Origin: Orientallactaga sibirica
Lineage: Eukaryota; Chordata; Mammalia; Rodentia; Dipodidae
Assembly: GCA_036365145.1 (NCBI GenBank)
Contig: JAEOAD010000888.1
Location: 2,273,501 to 2,337,500, forward strand
Length of the DNA: 64,000 nt
Direction of reading: 5' to 3'
The notes under the pieces were generated by a model, which made no database searches, had not been told where the DNA came from, and was given only the letters and a program-made list of their open reading frames with translations. This document shows positions 10,177 through 20,841 of the stretch, piece by piece (position 1 is the stretch's first letter; every line of letters begins with the position of its first letter). A program made the translations under genes and the position numbers.

Positions 10177-12700
10177 CTCCCAGGATGCAGAGATGGCTCA
10201 GCAGTTAAAGGCAGTTCCTTGCAAATCTGACAGCCTGGGTTCGATTCCACAGTACCCACATAATACCAGATGCACAAAGTGGCACATGCATGCGGAATTC
10301 ATTTACAGTGGTAAGAGGCCCCTGGTATGCCCATTATCTCTCTCTGCTTGTAAGTAAAAAAAAAAAAAAAAAAAAAAAGGCCGGGTGTGGTGGCGCACGC
10401 CTTTAATCCCAGCATTTGGGAGGCAGAGGTAGGAGGATCGCCATGAGTTCAAGGCCACCCTGAGACTACAGAGTGAATTCCAGGTCAGCCTGGGCTTGAG
10501 TGAGACCCTACCTCGAAAAACCAAAAAAAAAAAAAAAAGCTCCCACCGGCTGGAGATGGCTTAGTAGTTAAAGTGCTTGCCTGTGAAGCCTAAGAACTCG
10601 TGTTCAAATCTCCAGATCCCACATAAGCCAGACACACAGTGATGCAAGCACACAATGGGACACATGTCTGGAGTTTGTTCACACAGTGGCTCAAGACCCT
10701 GGTGCACCCATTGACTCTCTCCCTCTCAATTTTTTTTTTGGGGGGGGGTTTCAAGGTAGGGTCTCAGTCTAGCCCAGGCTGACCTGGAATTCACCATGTA
10801 GTCTCAGGGTGGCCTTGAACTCATGGCGATCCTCCTATCTTTGCTTCCTGAGTGCTCTCAAATAAATTTTGTATAAGTTTTTAAAAAAAAAAGACATAAC
10901 TACAGGAAAGTTATTTTGGATAGGCTGTTTGTGACAATGTTAAAAAAAAAAGTTTGGGCTGGAGAAGATGGCTTAGCGGTTAAGGTGGTTGCCTGCAAAG
11001 CCAAAGGACCCCAGTTCAATTCCCCAGGACCTACATAAGCCAGATGCACAAGGAGGCACATGAGTCTGGAGTTCGTTTGCAGCAGCTGAAGGCCCTGGCA
11101 TGCCCATTCTCTCTCTCTCTCCCCCCTCTCTCAAATAAACAAATAAATAAATGAATAAATAAAATTATTAAAAAAAAAAAGTTCAAGCCAGGTGTGGTGG
11201 CATAGGCCTTTAATCCCAGCACTCAGGAAGCAGAGGTAGGAGGATCACTATGAGTTTAAGGCCACATAGTGAATTCCAGGTCAACCTGAGCTAGAGTGAA
11301 ACCCTACCACAAAAAAAAAAAAGAATAAATAAAATTTTAAAAAGTTGCCAACACTGCTGGAGCCATATTTTGAACATCAAGGACAGAGGTAATTTTTACA
11401 GTGTACTTCTACATTCCAGGTGCTATTCTAAACCATACAAATGATGGGGCTGAGCGACACCACTAGGACAACCACACATGAACAGTGGTGGCTACAGGAC
11501 TATAAGCTCTAGGAAGTCTCAGAGAAGTTAGTGCTGGGCACCTGTCCCTATAAATCCTCCCTTACCATCCTCAGCCTCTTCAGAGTAAAGCTTCATGAGA
11601 GATGCATTATCTGGAATGAGATTGAGACTGCTTTGTACCTGCAAAGATAAAAAAGGATGAGCGTCAGTCTCAAGTTTTCCCCCTACCCAAATGTCTGAAA
11701 ACGGGGAATAGTTCTTCCCTGACACCCAGGACTCAGACATCCTCCTGGGAGTTCAGTTTCTCCAGATTCCAAACCAACAGTATCTTCACCCATCCATCCC
11801 CTTTCCCTATGGAACTCTGAGGATGCAGGCTTAGTTCTCCACACTGCCAGTCATCCCTCTACCCTGGGCTCCTAGGAAACCAGTCACCTATGTGACCCTA
11901 TCACCAGGAGACCCCACGCTCCTAGAGCCCCTATCCTTCCTGAATCCCTACAGACCTTTCCTCCCCGCTTCGCCAAAAATATCCCAGTTCTTGGCTTTTA
12001 TAATAGGCTACAACCTCAGAATATCCCAAATGCCAATCCCAGGTCCTCCCAAGAGCCTCGCTGAATCCTCGAGAACCCTCGTCATTCAAACTCCTCAAAC
12101 CCAAGACCACAGCTCGGGGCGGGAGGGGGGAACGGGTGTGAACCCCATACTTCCAACACACCCAAACTCCTTCGCATCCCCAACCTGCAGGTGCTCAGGT
12201 CTCTCCCACACCCCTTCGTTTCCGTTTAGCATCCCAAGCAACCTCAACACCCCCTAAATACAGCCCTTCCTCGAGGCCGTGGTCCCTCTCAGGTGGCCCC
12301 GGCCCCTTCAGCCCGCCCGGGAATCCCGCCGCACCTTCCCGGAGTATACCGGAACCACCGGCGCCTCTCCGGGGTCCAGCAGCAGCCGCCGCCGCCGCCG
12401 CCTGACCAGGGTGCGCGGGGCCTCCGGCCCTTCGCTGTCACTATCGCTGTCCCGCGGGCGTGCGGCCGGCGCCGTGGGTGCCGAGGTCCGGACCTCGACC
12501 GGGTCAGCGGCAGCCCGCGCCGCGGCCACCTCCAGGATCTCCTCGTCGCTGTCGCCGACCAAGTCCACAAACACCGTGTCTCGAACGCGCGGAGATGGAG
12601 CCTGCCGGGCGCGAGATCGCCGGCCACGGGCGGCCCGAGCTCCTCGGCCAGACCCGCCACCTCGGGGCCTCCGGCCCGCTCTCCTCCCGGCTTCCGCCAT
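1769..12700 (-). CDS. Nfatc2ip: NFATC2-interacting protein (NIP45), 5' seven coding exons, 3' end outside window
   Basis: Coding exons on the minus strand: 12335-12700, 11566-11638, 7833-7950, 7089-7169, 6803-6992, 1996-2140 and 1769-1878, giving 361 in-frame codons. The start is the ATG at 12698-12700, at the edge of a CpG island. The N-terminus is Arg/Gly/Ala-rich, followed by an acidic stretch DSDEEILEV and the conserved VPVYSGK. Residues about 255-330 form the first SUMO-like (Rad60 SLD) domain, which includes ILLLFGETELSP. A second SUMO-like domain begins in the seventh exon and is cut by the window edge; about 50 residues are missing. Family knowledge: a nuclear protein that binds NFATc2, favours T-helper cytokine expression and is linked to SUMO/ubiquitin control of genome stability. 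Exon 3 is duplicated nearby, with the second copy frameshifted. Identification is by recognised sequence and by the neighbouring Cd19. Confidence 0.93.
1996..2140 (-). CDS. Nfatc2ip: Nfatc2ip coding exon 6
   Basis: 145 bp, residues 277-324, the core of the first SUMO-like domain (VVDHMAVHLGVSPSRILLL and GETELSPTATPRTLKLG). Acceptor cttcctag, donor gtgagt, phase 1. Confidence 0.93.
4500..5640 (+). mobile_element. 5'-truncated LINE-type 3' end (longest copy of this family here)
   Basis: About 1.1 kb ending with 'gttgtcaataaaaaaa'. The last 200 bp recur at 500-725 (plus), 13770-14125 (minus, interrupted) and 27205-27410 (minus, flanked by a 17-bp target-site duplication). A shared 3' end, variable 5' truncation and an A-rich tail are hallmarks of L1-driven retroposition. 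No reverse-transcriptase reading frame is present, so the family name is inferred. Confidence 0.6.
5871..6115 (+). mobile_element. tRNA-derived SINE, short type (representative copy)
   Basis: Begins 'ggggctggagagatggctta' with an A-box-like 'tggcttagtggttaa' and a degenerate B box. The body 'agccagatgcacaaggggatgc' leads to 'tctggagttcgtttgcagtg', then a CT-rich stretch and an (AAATA)n tail. Dozens of copies on both strands occur in this window. The head resembles rodent B2/ID elements. Confidence 0.75.
6803..6992 (-). CDS. Nfatc2ip: Nfatc2ip coding exon 5
   Basis: 190 bp, residues 213-276. It contains EVNKRLQNLRSCLSPK, an acidic DDEVVLVEGP motif, and LKIRCRADLIRLPVRM, which opens the first SUMO-like domain. 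Acceptor cactacag, donor gtgagt. Confidence 0.92.
7089..7169 (-). CDS. Nfatc2ip: Nfatc2ip coding exon 4
   Basis: 81 bp encoding DQDISPLPQSSSRSKSR then KHSEALQKL. The acceptor is ttctacag. The donor gtgcgt runs into a short GT-rich stretch in the intron. Both ends fit the phases of the neighbouring exons (TC|G for Ser and AG|G for Arg). Confidence 0.87.
7833..7950 (-). CDS. Nfatc2ip: Nfatc2ip coding exon 3, intact copy
   Basis: 118 bp, codons 147-185 plus two bases, reading EADMTDSSSLPPEDSP then a Lys-rich KKEKKKGKF tail. Acceptor cccctag, donor gtgagt. This is the downstream (in gene direction) copy of a tandem duplication. It keeps a run of five C on the coding strand, so the frame joins exon 2 to exon 4. 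Confidence 0.85.
8825..8941 (-). pseudogene. Duplicated Nfatc2ip exon 3, frameshifted copy
   Basis: 117 bp, nearly identical to the exon at 7833-7950, with the same acceptor and donor. It has one C fewer in the run after SSSL (four instead of five). Reading on from exon 2, the frame shifts and meets a TGA after about 16 further codons. If it were spliced in ahead of the intact copy, the total length would restore frame but the stop would remain. It is either a decayed recent duplicate or an assembly or sequencing artefact. Confidence 0.75.
11566..11638 (-). CDS. Nfatc2ip: Nfatc2ip coding exon 2
   Basis: Codons 123-146 plus one base: VQSSLNLIPD, then an acidic KLYSEEAED end. The acceptor is tttgcag and the donor gtaagg. 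It continues the conserved SGKV...SLxLIPD block of the family. Confidence 0.9.
11639..12334. other. Nfatc2ip intron 1, no repeats seen
   Basis: About 700 bp of non-repetitive, C-rich (plus strand) intron. No conserved open frame or SINE is recognised. Confidence 0.6.
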
Positions 12701-13035
12701 CGCACGCACGGCTTCCACACCCTCGCCCCCGGCCTGCACCGCCAGCCCAACTCCTCCCGCTCGGCCTTTCATTGGGCAAACAGCCTAGCGCTCACGGCCT
12801 CTTCCCGCCCACACGATCTGGATCCGCCTCCCCGCCTTCTCATTGGTCAACGGACCCGTCCATCATGCACCCTCCACTGAAACAAAGGCGCCAAAGATTC
12901 CAATCCCTTTGGTGCAATCAGAGAAGGTTTTTCGACTACCGTCCTTCTGCCTGACCTGAGCTTGGGGAGACCCGGCTTCCAGGTGGCTTCCTGATTAGTG
13001 AAGAAGCAGGCATCCTGGGAGTTGTAGTCCTCAAA
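12270..13035 (-). promoter_or_regulatory. Nfatc2ip CpG-island promoter with CCAAT boxes and ZNF143-type site
   Basis: A CpG-rich block at about 12270-12760 covers exon 1. Two inverted CCAAT boxes (ATTGG on the plus strand) lie near 12771 and 12843, about 70 bp apart, an arrangement typical of NF-Y promoters. At 13011-13029 the minus strand reads GACTACAACTCCCAGGATG, a close match to the known ZNF143/THAP11 element ACTACAANTCCCAGNATGC. No TATA box is seen. The start site is inferred to lie between 12700 and 12860. Confidence 0.7.
12335..12700 (-). CDS. Nfatc2ip: Nfatc2ip coding exon 1
   Basis: Codons 1-122. It starts MAEAGRRAG and ends YSGK just before a GT donor (gtgcgg). It is GC-rich and basic, with a Ser/Asp-rich segment that may be phosphorylated. 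It lies inside the CpG island. An upstream in-frame ATG at 12772 exists, but the sequence between it and 12700 does not look like the family and lies in the promoter. Confidence 0.9.
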
Positions 13036-13689
13036 CGCTTAGAGGACAAGAGAAAAACTCGATGGGAATTAATTGAAAATGCAGAATTAGGCCTGATATT
13101 TTGCGAATATCCACCTTTTATTTTTTTTAATATCTTATTTTTATTTATTTTAGAGAAAGAAGATACAGAAATAGGTAAGGAGAGAGAGAGAGAGAGCGCG
13201 CGAATGGCCAATCCAGATGGATGCGTCCCCTTGTGCAGCTGGCTTACGTGGGTCCTGGGGAGTCGAACCTGGGTCCTTTGGCTTTGCCGGCAAAGGCCTT
13301 AACCGTTAAACATCTCTCCAGGCATTGGGATATCTTTCTTATTGACCCCTCAACTGCTGACTGCTGTGGGGATGAGAAATTCCATTAAATTCCACATATT
13401 GTCACATAGATAACACCTCAGCCATCCTTTGTTTGTTTGTTTGTTTGTTTGTTTGTTTGTTTGTTTGTTTGTTTGTTTGTTTTTCGAGGTAGTGTCTTCC
13501 TCTAGCCCTGGCTGACCTGCAATTCTCTATGTAGTCTCAAGGCAGCCTCAAACTCATAGTGATCCTCCTACCTCTGCCCCCCAAGTGCTGGGATTAAAGG
13601 CATGTGCTGGGCTCAGCCATCCTTTACACATACACAAAGCCACACAATATACACCTCAGTACAGCACGACACAGAAACACCTTAATTTT

Positions 13690-13917
13690 TTTTCTTTATT
13701 TCCAGGTAAAGTTTTACTCGAGCCCAGGGTGACCTGGAATTCACTGTGTAGTCTTTTTCTTTTTCTTTTTTTTTTTTTTTTTTTTCATTGACAACTTCTA
13801 TACTTACATACAAAAAAAAAACCCTGATATTTCACTCACCTCCCCCCATTCCCCTTCAGAACTCCATTCTCCATCATATCCCCTCCGCCTCTCCATTAGT
13901 TTCTCTTTTATTTTATT

Positions 13918-13956
<39 letters not shown>

Positions 13957-14225
13957 GGTTTTTCGAGGTGGGGTCTCACTCTGGCCCAGGCTGACCTGGA
14001 ATTAACTATGTAGTCTCAGGGTGGCCTTGAACTCACGGAGATCCTCCTACCTCTGCCTCCCGAGTGCTGGGATTAAAGGCGTGCGCCACCATGCCCGGCT
14101 CTTAGTCTCTCTTTTAATTTGATGTCCTTCACTATGTAGTCTTAGGCTGGCCTCAAACTCACAAGGATCCTCCTACCTCTGCTTCCGGAGTGCTGGGATT
14201 AAAGGCATGCATCATCATGCCTGGC
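13690..14225 (-). mobile_element. Nested retroposons: SINE within LINE end within SINE
   Basis: A reverse B1-like element is split by a reverse L1-like 3' end. Its flanking duplicates are 'tcactgtgtagtctt' near 13741 and 'tcactatgtagtctt' near 14129. That LINE end is itself split by a younger reverse B1-like at about 13912-14100. The flanks there are 'ttagtttctctttta' and 'ttagtctctctttta'. The order of insertion is therefore readable. Confidence 0.75.
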
Positions 14226-14616
14226 TCTCTCATTTATGTTTTTTTGTTTGTCCGTTTTGGGTTTTTTTTAAGATTTTATTTTTATTTATTTATTTATTAG
14301 AGACAGAGAGAGGGAAAGAGAGAGGGAGAGGGAGAATGGGCGTGCCAGGGCCTTTAGCCATTGCAAACGAACTCCAGATGCATGCACCCCTTTGTGCATC
14401 TGGCTTACGTGGTATCTGGAGAATTGAACTGGGATCCTTAGGCTTTGCAGGCAAATGCCTTAACCGCTAAGCCACCTCTCCAGCCCAGTTTGTCTTGTTT
14501 TTTACAAATAAGGTCTTAAGGTATCCCAGGCTGGCCTTGAACTCCTGATCCTCCTACCTCTTGCCTGTCTTCACCTACTCAGTGCTGGGATGGTAGGCTT
14601 CTGGTACTTCACCTGG

Positions 14617-14618
<2 letters not shown>

Positions 14619-14666
<48 letters not shown>
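14619..14666 (+). repeat. (TC)n microsatellite
   Basis: About 48 bp of uninterrupted TC dinucleotides. Confidence 0.9.
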
Positions 14667-14668
<2 letters not shown>

Positions 14669-15205
14669 GCTCTATTGAGACCAGGTTGGCCTGAAAGTAC
14701 AGATCCTTCTGCTTCAGCCTCCTAAGTAAGTACTGGCATTACTGGGAGGATCACCATGAGTTTGAGGCCACCTTGAGAGTACATAGTGAATTCCAGGTCA
14801 GCCTGGGCTACAGTGAGACCCTACCTGGAAAAAAAAAAAAAAAACTTGTAAGACCATTGTAAGAGCCGCAAGTGGTGGCACATGCCTTCAATCCCAGCAC
14901 TGGGGAGGCAGAGGTAGGAGGATTGTCTTGAGTTCAAGGCCACCCTGAGACTACATAGTGAATTCCAGGTCAGCCTGGGCTAGAGTGAGACCCTACCTTG
15001 AAAAATAAAAAACAAAAAACAAACAAACAAACAAAAAGACAATTGTAAGGACAAAAGTGGTTAACCGATTGTAAAACTTTTTATTTTTTATTTTCTATTA
15101 ATTTTTTGGAGAGAGACACAGAGAGAGACAGAGAGAGGGGGAGAGGGAGAGAGAGATGGGCGCGCCAGCAGTATCTCAGCTGCTGCGAATGAAATCCAAA
15201 TGAGT

Positions 15206-15219
15206 GCGCCCCCTTGTGG
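15206..15219 (-). promoter_or_regulatory. CTCF-type core motif inside a SINE
   Basis: gcgcccccttgtgg on the plus strand, a perfect reverse-strand core, in the long-type SINE between Nfatc2ip and Cd19. Confidence 0.5.
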
Positions 15220-16098
15220 TCAAGTGCGGCATTGTGCCCTTGCATCACTTTGCATCTGGCTTAATGTGGGACCTGGAGATTGGAACCGCTGGAGATTGGA
15301 ACCAGTGTTCTTAGGCTTAGAAGGCAGGCGCCTTAACCCCTAAGCCATCTCTCCAGCCCTGGTTAACTGATTTTAATGCTTAGACTTTAGTGTCAATAAA
15401 CAGTGATGCTCCATGATGCTTTCTTTTTAATTTTTTTTTTTTTTTTTTTTTTTTTGGTTTTTCGAGGTAGGGTCTCACTCTGGCCCAGGCTGACCTGGAA
15501 TTAACTATGTAGTCTCAGGGTGGCCTTGAACTCATGGCGATCCTCCTACCTCTGCCTCCCGAGTGCTGGGATTAAAGGCGTGCGCCACCACGCCCGGCTT
15601 CTTTTTAAAATTTTTAAAAAATATTTATTTGAGAGAGAGAGAATGGGTATGCCAGGGCCTCTAGCCACTGCAAACTCCAGATACATGCACTAATATGTGC
15701 ACCCAGATTTATATTGGGACCAGGGAATTGAACCTGGGTCCTTTGGTGTTGTCAGCAAGTGCCTTAACTACTAAGCCATCTCGCCAGCCCCGTCTGATGC
15801 TTCTAGGTGGACTGCCAATTCCTTCTCTATAGAGCAACTTACAACTGCTGGATGAGTAGGTGGTGCCACTGAATGTTGGGGAGATGGTTGATGGTGAGGA
15901 ATCAGATGGGTGGAAGGCAAGTGAGGGGAATGGGTGAAGGCCAGGCCACAGGGGGGACAAGGCCATGGAACATGTGGAATGCAGTTGTCCTTTCTGTGTG
16001 GGTGCAGGAGGGGACAGGAGCATACCCAACCTCACCTTTCCTTCCCCTCCCACACAAAGGCAATGCTTCACAAGACTGGAGTAGGTTAGTTCATTAAG

Positions 16099-16104
16099 TT
16101 TATT
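16099..16104 (-). terminator. Cd19 polyadenylation signal AATAAA
   Basis: The plus strand reads tttatt, so the transcript has AATAAA about 320 nt after the Cd19 stop codon. It is the only canonical hexamer noticed in this interval. Cleavage is expected near 16075-16090. Confidence 0.75.
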
Positions 16105-16421
16105 TGGGAAAAGCAAAAGGGGTGGGAAGGAAGCATCACACACACACACACACACACACACACATCCTAAACAGTGTTGTTCCGGTGACTGACACCATCT
16201 GCTTGGGTTCTCCAGATTTCAGAGTCAGATGTGGTTCTTGGGGCCTAAGCCGAGGCTATGTAGAAGAGACGGGATGGGGAGGAGCCTAGGCCTTACCCAC
16301 CAGGTCCTGAGAACTCCTCCACCTCCCCTTCCCATAAGCCAGCACGTCACTGCCATCCCTGCTTCTCCTTCCTGTTCCTCTTTCCTAGAGGCAGTTCCCA
16401 GTTCACCTGGTCATCTGGGAG
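16105..16421 (-). other. Cd19 3' untranslated region
   Basis: About 320 nt with no open frame of note. A CA dinucleotide run at about 16137-16163 would read as a GU repeat in the mRNA. Confidence 0.7.
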
Positions 16422-16513
16422 TCACCTGGTACTCCAGGCCCCCATGCAACCCCCTCCTCCCCATGCTGGTTCCGGCTCGTCAGACTTCTCCATGTTTTCA
16501 TAAGAATCCGCAT
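16422..16513 (-). CDS. Cd19: Cd19 coding exon 14 and stop
   Basis: 92 bp, residues 523-552 ([22 protein letters not shown]) then TGA at 16422-16424. The SYENM is the second PI3-kinase site. The WSTR C-terminus matches the family. Confidence 0.95.
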
Positions 16514-19132
16514 CTGTATAGGATCAGGAAGGAGTAACACATGAGTAGAGCTGGAAGGAGGCGGGAGGGAAAGTCAGTCCAGAGGACAACCAGGGACTGT
16601 GGCTGAAGCACCCACCTTCTTCATGATTGGGACCAGGACGAAGTGAGCGGAGCTGGGGGGCTGCATACAAGATCCCTCTCATATCCTCATAGGAGTGGGA
16701 CCCTGCTTAGACAGGGGATGAAGAGTTGGACACCCATGAACCCTGCTGGGGGCCTGGAGAAGGGAAGTACCTCCTACCATAAGAGAGAGTCAGGCCAGGA
16801 AGGTAAGTGTTGTACTAGGAGTGATTTGCTTAGCAGCAGAGCCCTGATTAGCTAGCTGTAGGATTAGAATTTGGTAGGTTAGAGTGTGGCCATGGTCAGA
16901 GGAAGGGTTAAGAACAGAGGAGTCAGAATTCTGAGGAAAGTATACAGACAGCTGGGGACAGGGTTGGCCTAGTATCCCAGCTCAGGGAAGGCTAGCTCAA
17001 ACTGGCCCTACGTGTTCTCACCAAGAGAGGTTGCTTCTTGGCTGGGGTCCCAGGCAGACCCATAGGGGCTCAAGAGATCTGGAAAATGAAGCGGGTAATT
17101 ACTATTCCTCCTGGCCTCCAGCCTCCCTCCCTAGTACTGTGGCCATCCTCACACACACCCATCTTCCTGGTGACTGGCTGGGCCACCTCTTCAGCGTTTT
17201 CGTAAGACTCGGCTGCAGTAGAGGAGAGACAGCTTCTGGAGATGCTGTTGTGCACTAGTGCTCCCCGGTGCGGGGCACCCGCCTGGGGCTGCAAGGCCCT
17301 ATGAGGACCCCATGTTACCATTAGAAAAGGAATCCTCCTCCCTGGGACATACAGGCACATCCTCGGGGTTCTCATAGCCGCTACCATCTAGTAGAGAAGC
17401 AGCATCTGGTGAGGTTCCAGCACTCATCTCTGGGGAAAGGGGGAGAATAGGGAATGGAGCCTTACCGTGGGAGAGCTGGTCCTGGCCAGGGTTGGAGTCA
17501 TTCTCATAGAACTCAGAGTCTTCCTCGCTGTCTGGCTCCTCGTAGGCTTCCCGCTCCTCTTCTTCCAGCCCTGGGTTTGGGAACATGGTGGGGGAGGGCT
17601 GAGTCATGGTCCTCTTCTCCAGCCCTAGTACCCTATTGCTACAAATGAGGAGTGGCCCCTTTGATTCAACCTGGTTCCGGGGGACACTGAGACCCCATGC
17701 CTCCAGGCTCCTGGACGTCAATGTGCGGGTTTCTGTATGACCTGGTGACACTTCCTAGGCCTGCAGCCCAACGCTGAGCACGTCCTGGTGAGAGCAGCAT
17801 TTTAAGAGGCTCCTCAGAGAGAGGGCAAGCAGGAGAGGATGCTTTAAGTGCTGCAGAAAGACCCTGTGCCTAGATACTTGGTCCTGAATCATGGGGACCA
17901 GATCCAAACCTGGGGCTGTGGCCTCAGTTCTGGGTAAGGATGTGCTTTAGAGCTAGACTTCAAGCTCTGTGACCTAGAGGCCAAGCGGTGGAGGTTGAAT
18001 ACTTTATCTGAGTGGGACTCTGTGCCTCAGCCCCACCTCCAGAAGGCTTGCTGCTCAGGAGGATGGAGGAATGAGGACTTGGGTAGAGCTCTAATGCTGA
18101 GGTGGAGGCACAGGCTTCTCACCAGTGCTGGAGATGGATGTGGGAAGGGATAGCATGTTCCCGTACTGGTTCTGAGCTTCATTTCCTGGGGGAGGTGTCA
18201 TTTTGAAGAATCTAGCAGAAGAAAGAGACGTGCGCTGTGAGATTAGATGTGGAAGGGATGTGGGGAAACACTGAAGATTCAGTCTGGGCCCTGGAGGTCA
18301 GAGAGGATTGTGTACTACTAGCTTCTCTGTGCTGGGACAACCTACAGAAGAATTTGGAACTGCTCCAATGAGCTCTTCCAAAAAAAAAAAAGTGGGGGGC
18401 CAGTTTTGGAGCTGTGTTTCAAACTTGAGCAGAATTTCCACTGGTAAGGGCTGGTGAGATGACTTAGCGGTTAAGGCACTAGCTTGTGAAGCCTAAGGAC
18501 CCAGGTTCGATTTCCAAGTACCCATGTAAGGCAGATGCACAAGGTGGCACATGCATCTGGAGTTTAGTGTCTGGTACAACCATTCTCTCTCTCTTTCTCT
18601 CAAATAAATAAATAAAATTTCCCTTAAAATGGAAAAAAAGAGATGGTATAAAGAGACCCTCAGGGCAGAGAAAAGTGGAAAGCAGGTGGCAGAGGGGTCA
18701 GGCTGGATGCCCTTATTACATTACCTCCTGGTTGGATCTGTCATTCGCTTTCTTTTCCTCCTCAGAATCAGGGCTGGTGGGATTTAAAGGTCATGATCAG
18801 AGGTTACTGAGGAAGTCACTTGGGTCAATAGAGGCTGTTTAAATATCTAAGGTGCTGAGACATTTGAGAAGCATTAAAGGAGGAGTAGAGGATAGGTAGA
18901 GGAGGGATGGAAAGAGAAAAATGGTTGTCATGCTTGTATGGGCTTATTCTCAAGAAGATATGAAAGGGTGTAGGGAAACTAGAAGATACGCTGGGCATGA
19001 TGGCACATGCCTTTAATCCCAGCACTTGGGAGGAAGAGGTAGGAGGATCATTGCAAGTCAAGGCCAACCTGAGACTATATAGTGAATGCCAGGACAGTCT
19101 GGACTAGAGCAAGACCCTACCTCAAAAAAAAA

Positions 19133-19169
<37 letters not shown>

Positions 19170-19869
19170 GAAAAACTAGAAGATATGACATGACTCACCT
19201 CTTCGAAGAAGGAGAAAAGCCACCAGAGAACCCACGCAGAAGATGAGATAAACTATAGTCACAATTGGGACCTTCCATCCACCGGTCCTTAACAGCCAGT
19301 GCCATACTGCCAGAGGGAAGGTGCCATGCATGAGACAAGGAACCCCAGCAACTCACTCCTCAATCTCAAGAATTAAAGGACTGGAGCTGGAGAGATGGCT
19401 TAGTGGTTAAGGCACTTGCCTGCGAAGCCTAAGGACCCAGGTTCAATTCCCCAGGACCCATGTAAGCCAAATGCACAAGGTGGCACATGTACCTGGAGTT
19501 CTTTTACAGTGGCTAGAGAGTCCCTGGTGTGCCCATTCTTTCTATATATATCTGCCTCTGACTCTCTCTCTCTCTCCTTCCCTCTCCCTCTCTCTGTCTC
19601 TCAATAAGTAAATAATAAAAATGATAAAAATTTTTTTAAAGAGGACTGGAGGAATGGCTTAGGCACTTTAGGCACTTGCCTGTAAAGGCCTAACAACCCA
19701 GGTTTGATTCCCAGTATCTACATAAGCCAGTTGCACAAGGTGGTGCATGTGTTTAGAGTTTGTTTACAGTGGCTGGAGGCCCTGGCATGCTCTGTCTTTC
19801 CCTCGCTCTCTAATAAGTGAATAAATAATTTTTTTGTTTTGTTTTGTTTTATTTTTTTATTTTATTTTA

Positions 19870-19900
<31 letters not shown>

Positions 19901-20801
19901 TTTTTTTTTTTTTTTTTGGTTTTTCGAGGTAGAGTCTCATTCTGGCCCAGGCTGACCTAGAACTCACTATGTAGTCTCAGAGTGGCCTTGAACTTTTTTT
20001 TTGGTTTTTTGAGGTAGGGTTTCACTCTAGCTCAGGCTGAGCTGGAATTCACTCTGTATTCTCAGGGTGGCCTCGAACTCACGGTGATCCTCCTACCTCT
20101 GCCTCCTGAGTGCTGGGATTAAAGGTGTGCACCACCATACCCGGATAAAATATTTTTTAAAAAAATAATTCAGCTCAGGCTGGAGAGATGGCTTAGCGGT
20201 TAAGGCGCCTGCCTGCTAAACCTAAGAACCTGGTTCCAATCTCCAGGTCCCACGTTTAGCCAGATGCAGTGACGCAAGGGCGCACACACATCTGGATTTC
20301 GTTCTCAGCAGCTGAGAGACTGCTGGCGCGCCCATCTCTGTCTCCTCCCTCTCTCTCTGTCTCTGTCTCTCTCTCTCTGTGTGTCTCTCTCCAAAAATAA
20401 AAAAATAAATAATAAATAAATTTAAAAAAAAAGAATTCAGGGTCTGGAGAGATGACTTAGTGGTTCAGGCGCCTGCCTGCGGAGCCTAGGAATGCTCATT
20501 TGATTCTACAGGTCCCATGTTTAGCCAGACAAAAAGTGACGCAATGCTGCACTTGCCCACAAGGGGGTGGATGCATCTGGAGTTCATTCACAGCAGCTGA
20601 GAGGCCACTGACGCACCCATTCTCCCTCTCTCTCTCTCTCTCTCTCTCTTTAAATGGGCACACTAGGGCCTCCAGCCACTGCATACGAACTCCAGAAACA
20701 TGTGCCACCATGTGCATCTGGCTTATGTGGGTACTGGGGAATTGAACCTGGGTCCTTGGGCTTTGCAGGCAAGTGCCTTAACCACTAAGCCATCTCTCCA
20801 G

Positions 20802-20841
<40 letters not shown>

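Larger units (their letters stand above)
6993..11565. repeat. Nfatc2ip introns 2-4 region, repeat content outside exons and duplication
   Basis: B1-like at 7190-7335, truncated tRNA-SINE at 7332-7425, then the duplicated units. After them come B1-like (9385-9515) with a (CAAAA)n tail to 9565, tRNA-SINEs (9571-9770 and 9777-10150) and tRNA-SINE (10187-10355). The 9777 copy is interrupted by a reverse B1-like at 9935-10088. Next are B1-like (10378-10540), tRNA-SINE (10550-10870, interrupted by a reverse B1-like at 10735-10850), tRNA-SINE (10958-11180) and B1-like (11186-11330). Sequence at 11340-11565 is not repetitive. Confidence 0.7.
13036..16079. repeat. Nfatc2ip-Cd19 intergenic repeats, including a nested insertion
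   Basis: Reverse tRNA-SINE (13117-13325), (GTTT)n from about 13431 leading into a reverse B1-like (to 13620), then the three-level nest at 13690-14225. Then reverse tRNA-SINE (14270-14490), an old B1-like (14490-14615), (TC)n at 14619-14666, two plus-strand B1-like (14745-14840 and 14870-15040), and a reverse long-type tRNA-SINE (15085-15360). Last come a reverse B1-like (15430-15600) and a reverse tRNA-SINE (15605-15790). About 290 bp before the Cd19 poly(A) site look unique. Confidence 0.7.

Noticed and set aside
12279..12954. Overlapping open frames of 164-195 codons at the Nfatc2ip start
   Set aside because: Antisense and out-of-frame readings of GC-rich exon 1 and promoter.
15866..16097. 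Small open frames beside the Cd19 3' end
   Set aside because: No family resemblance; they lie past the Cd19 poly(A) signal or in its 3' untranslated region and overlap a CA run.
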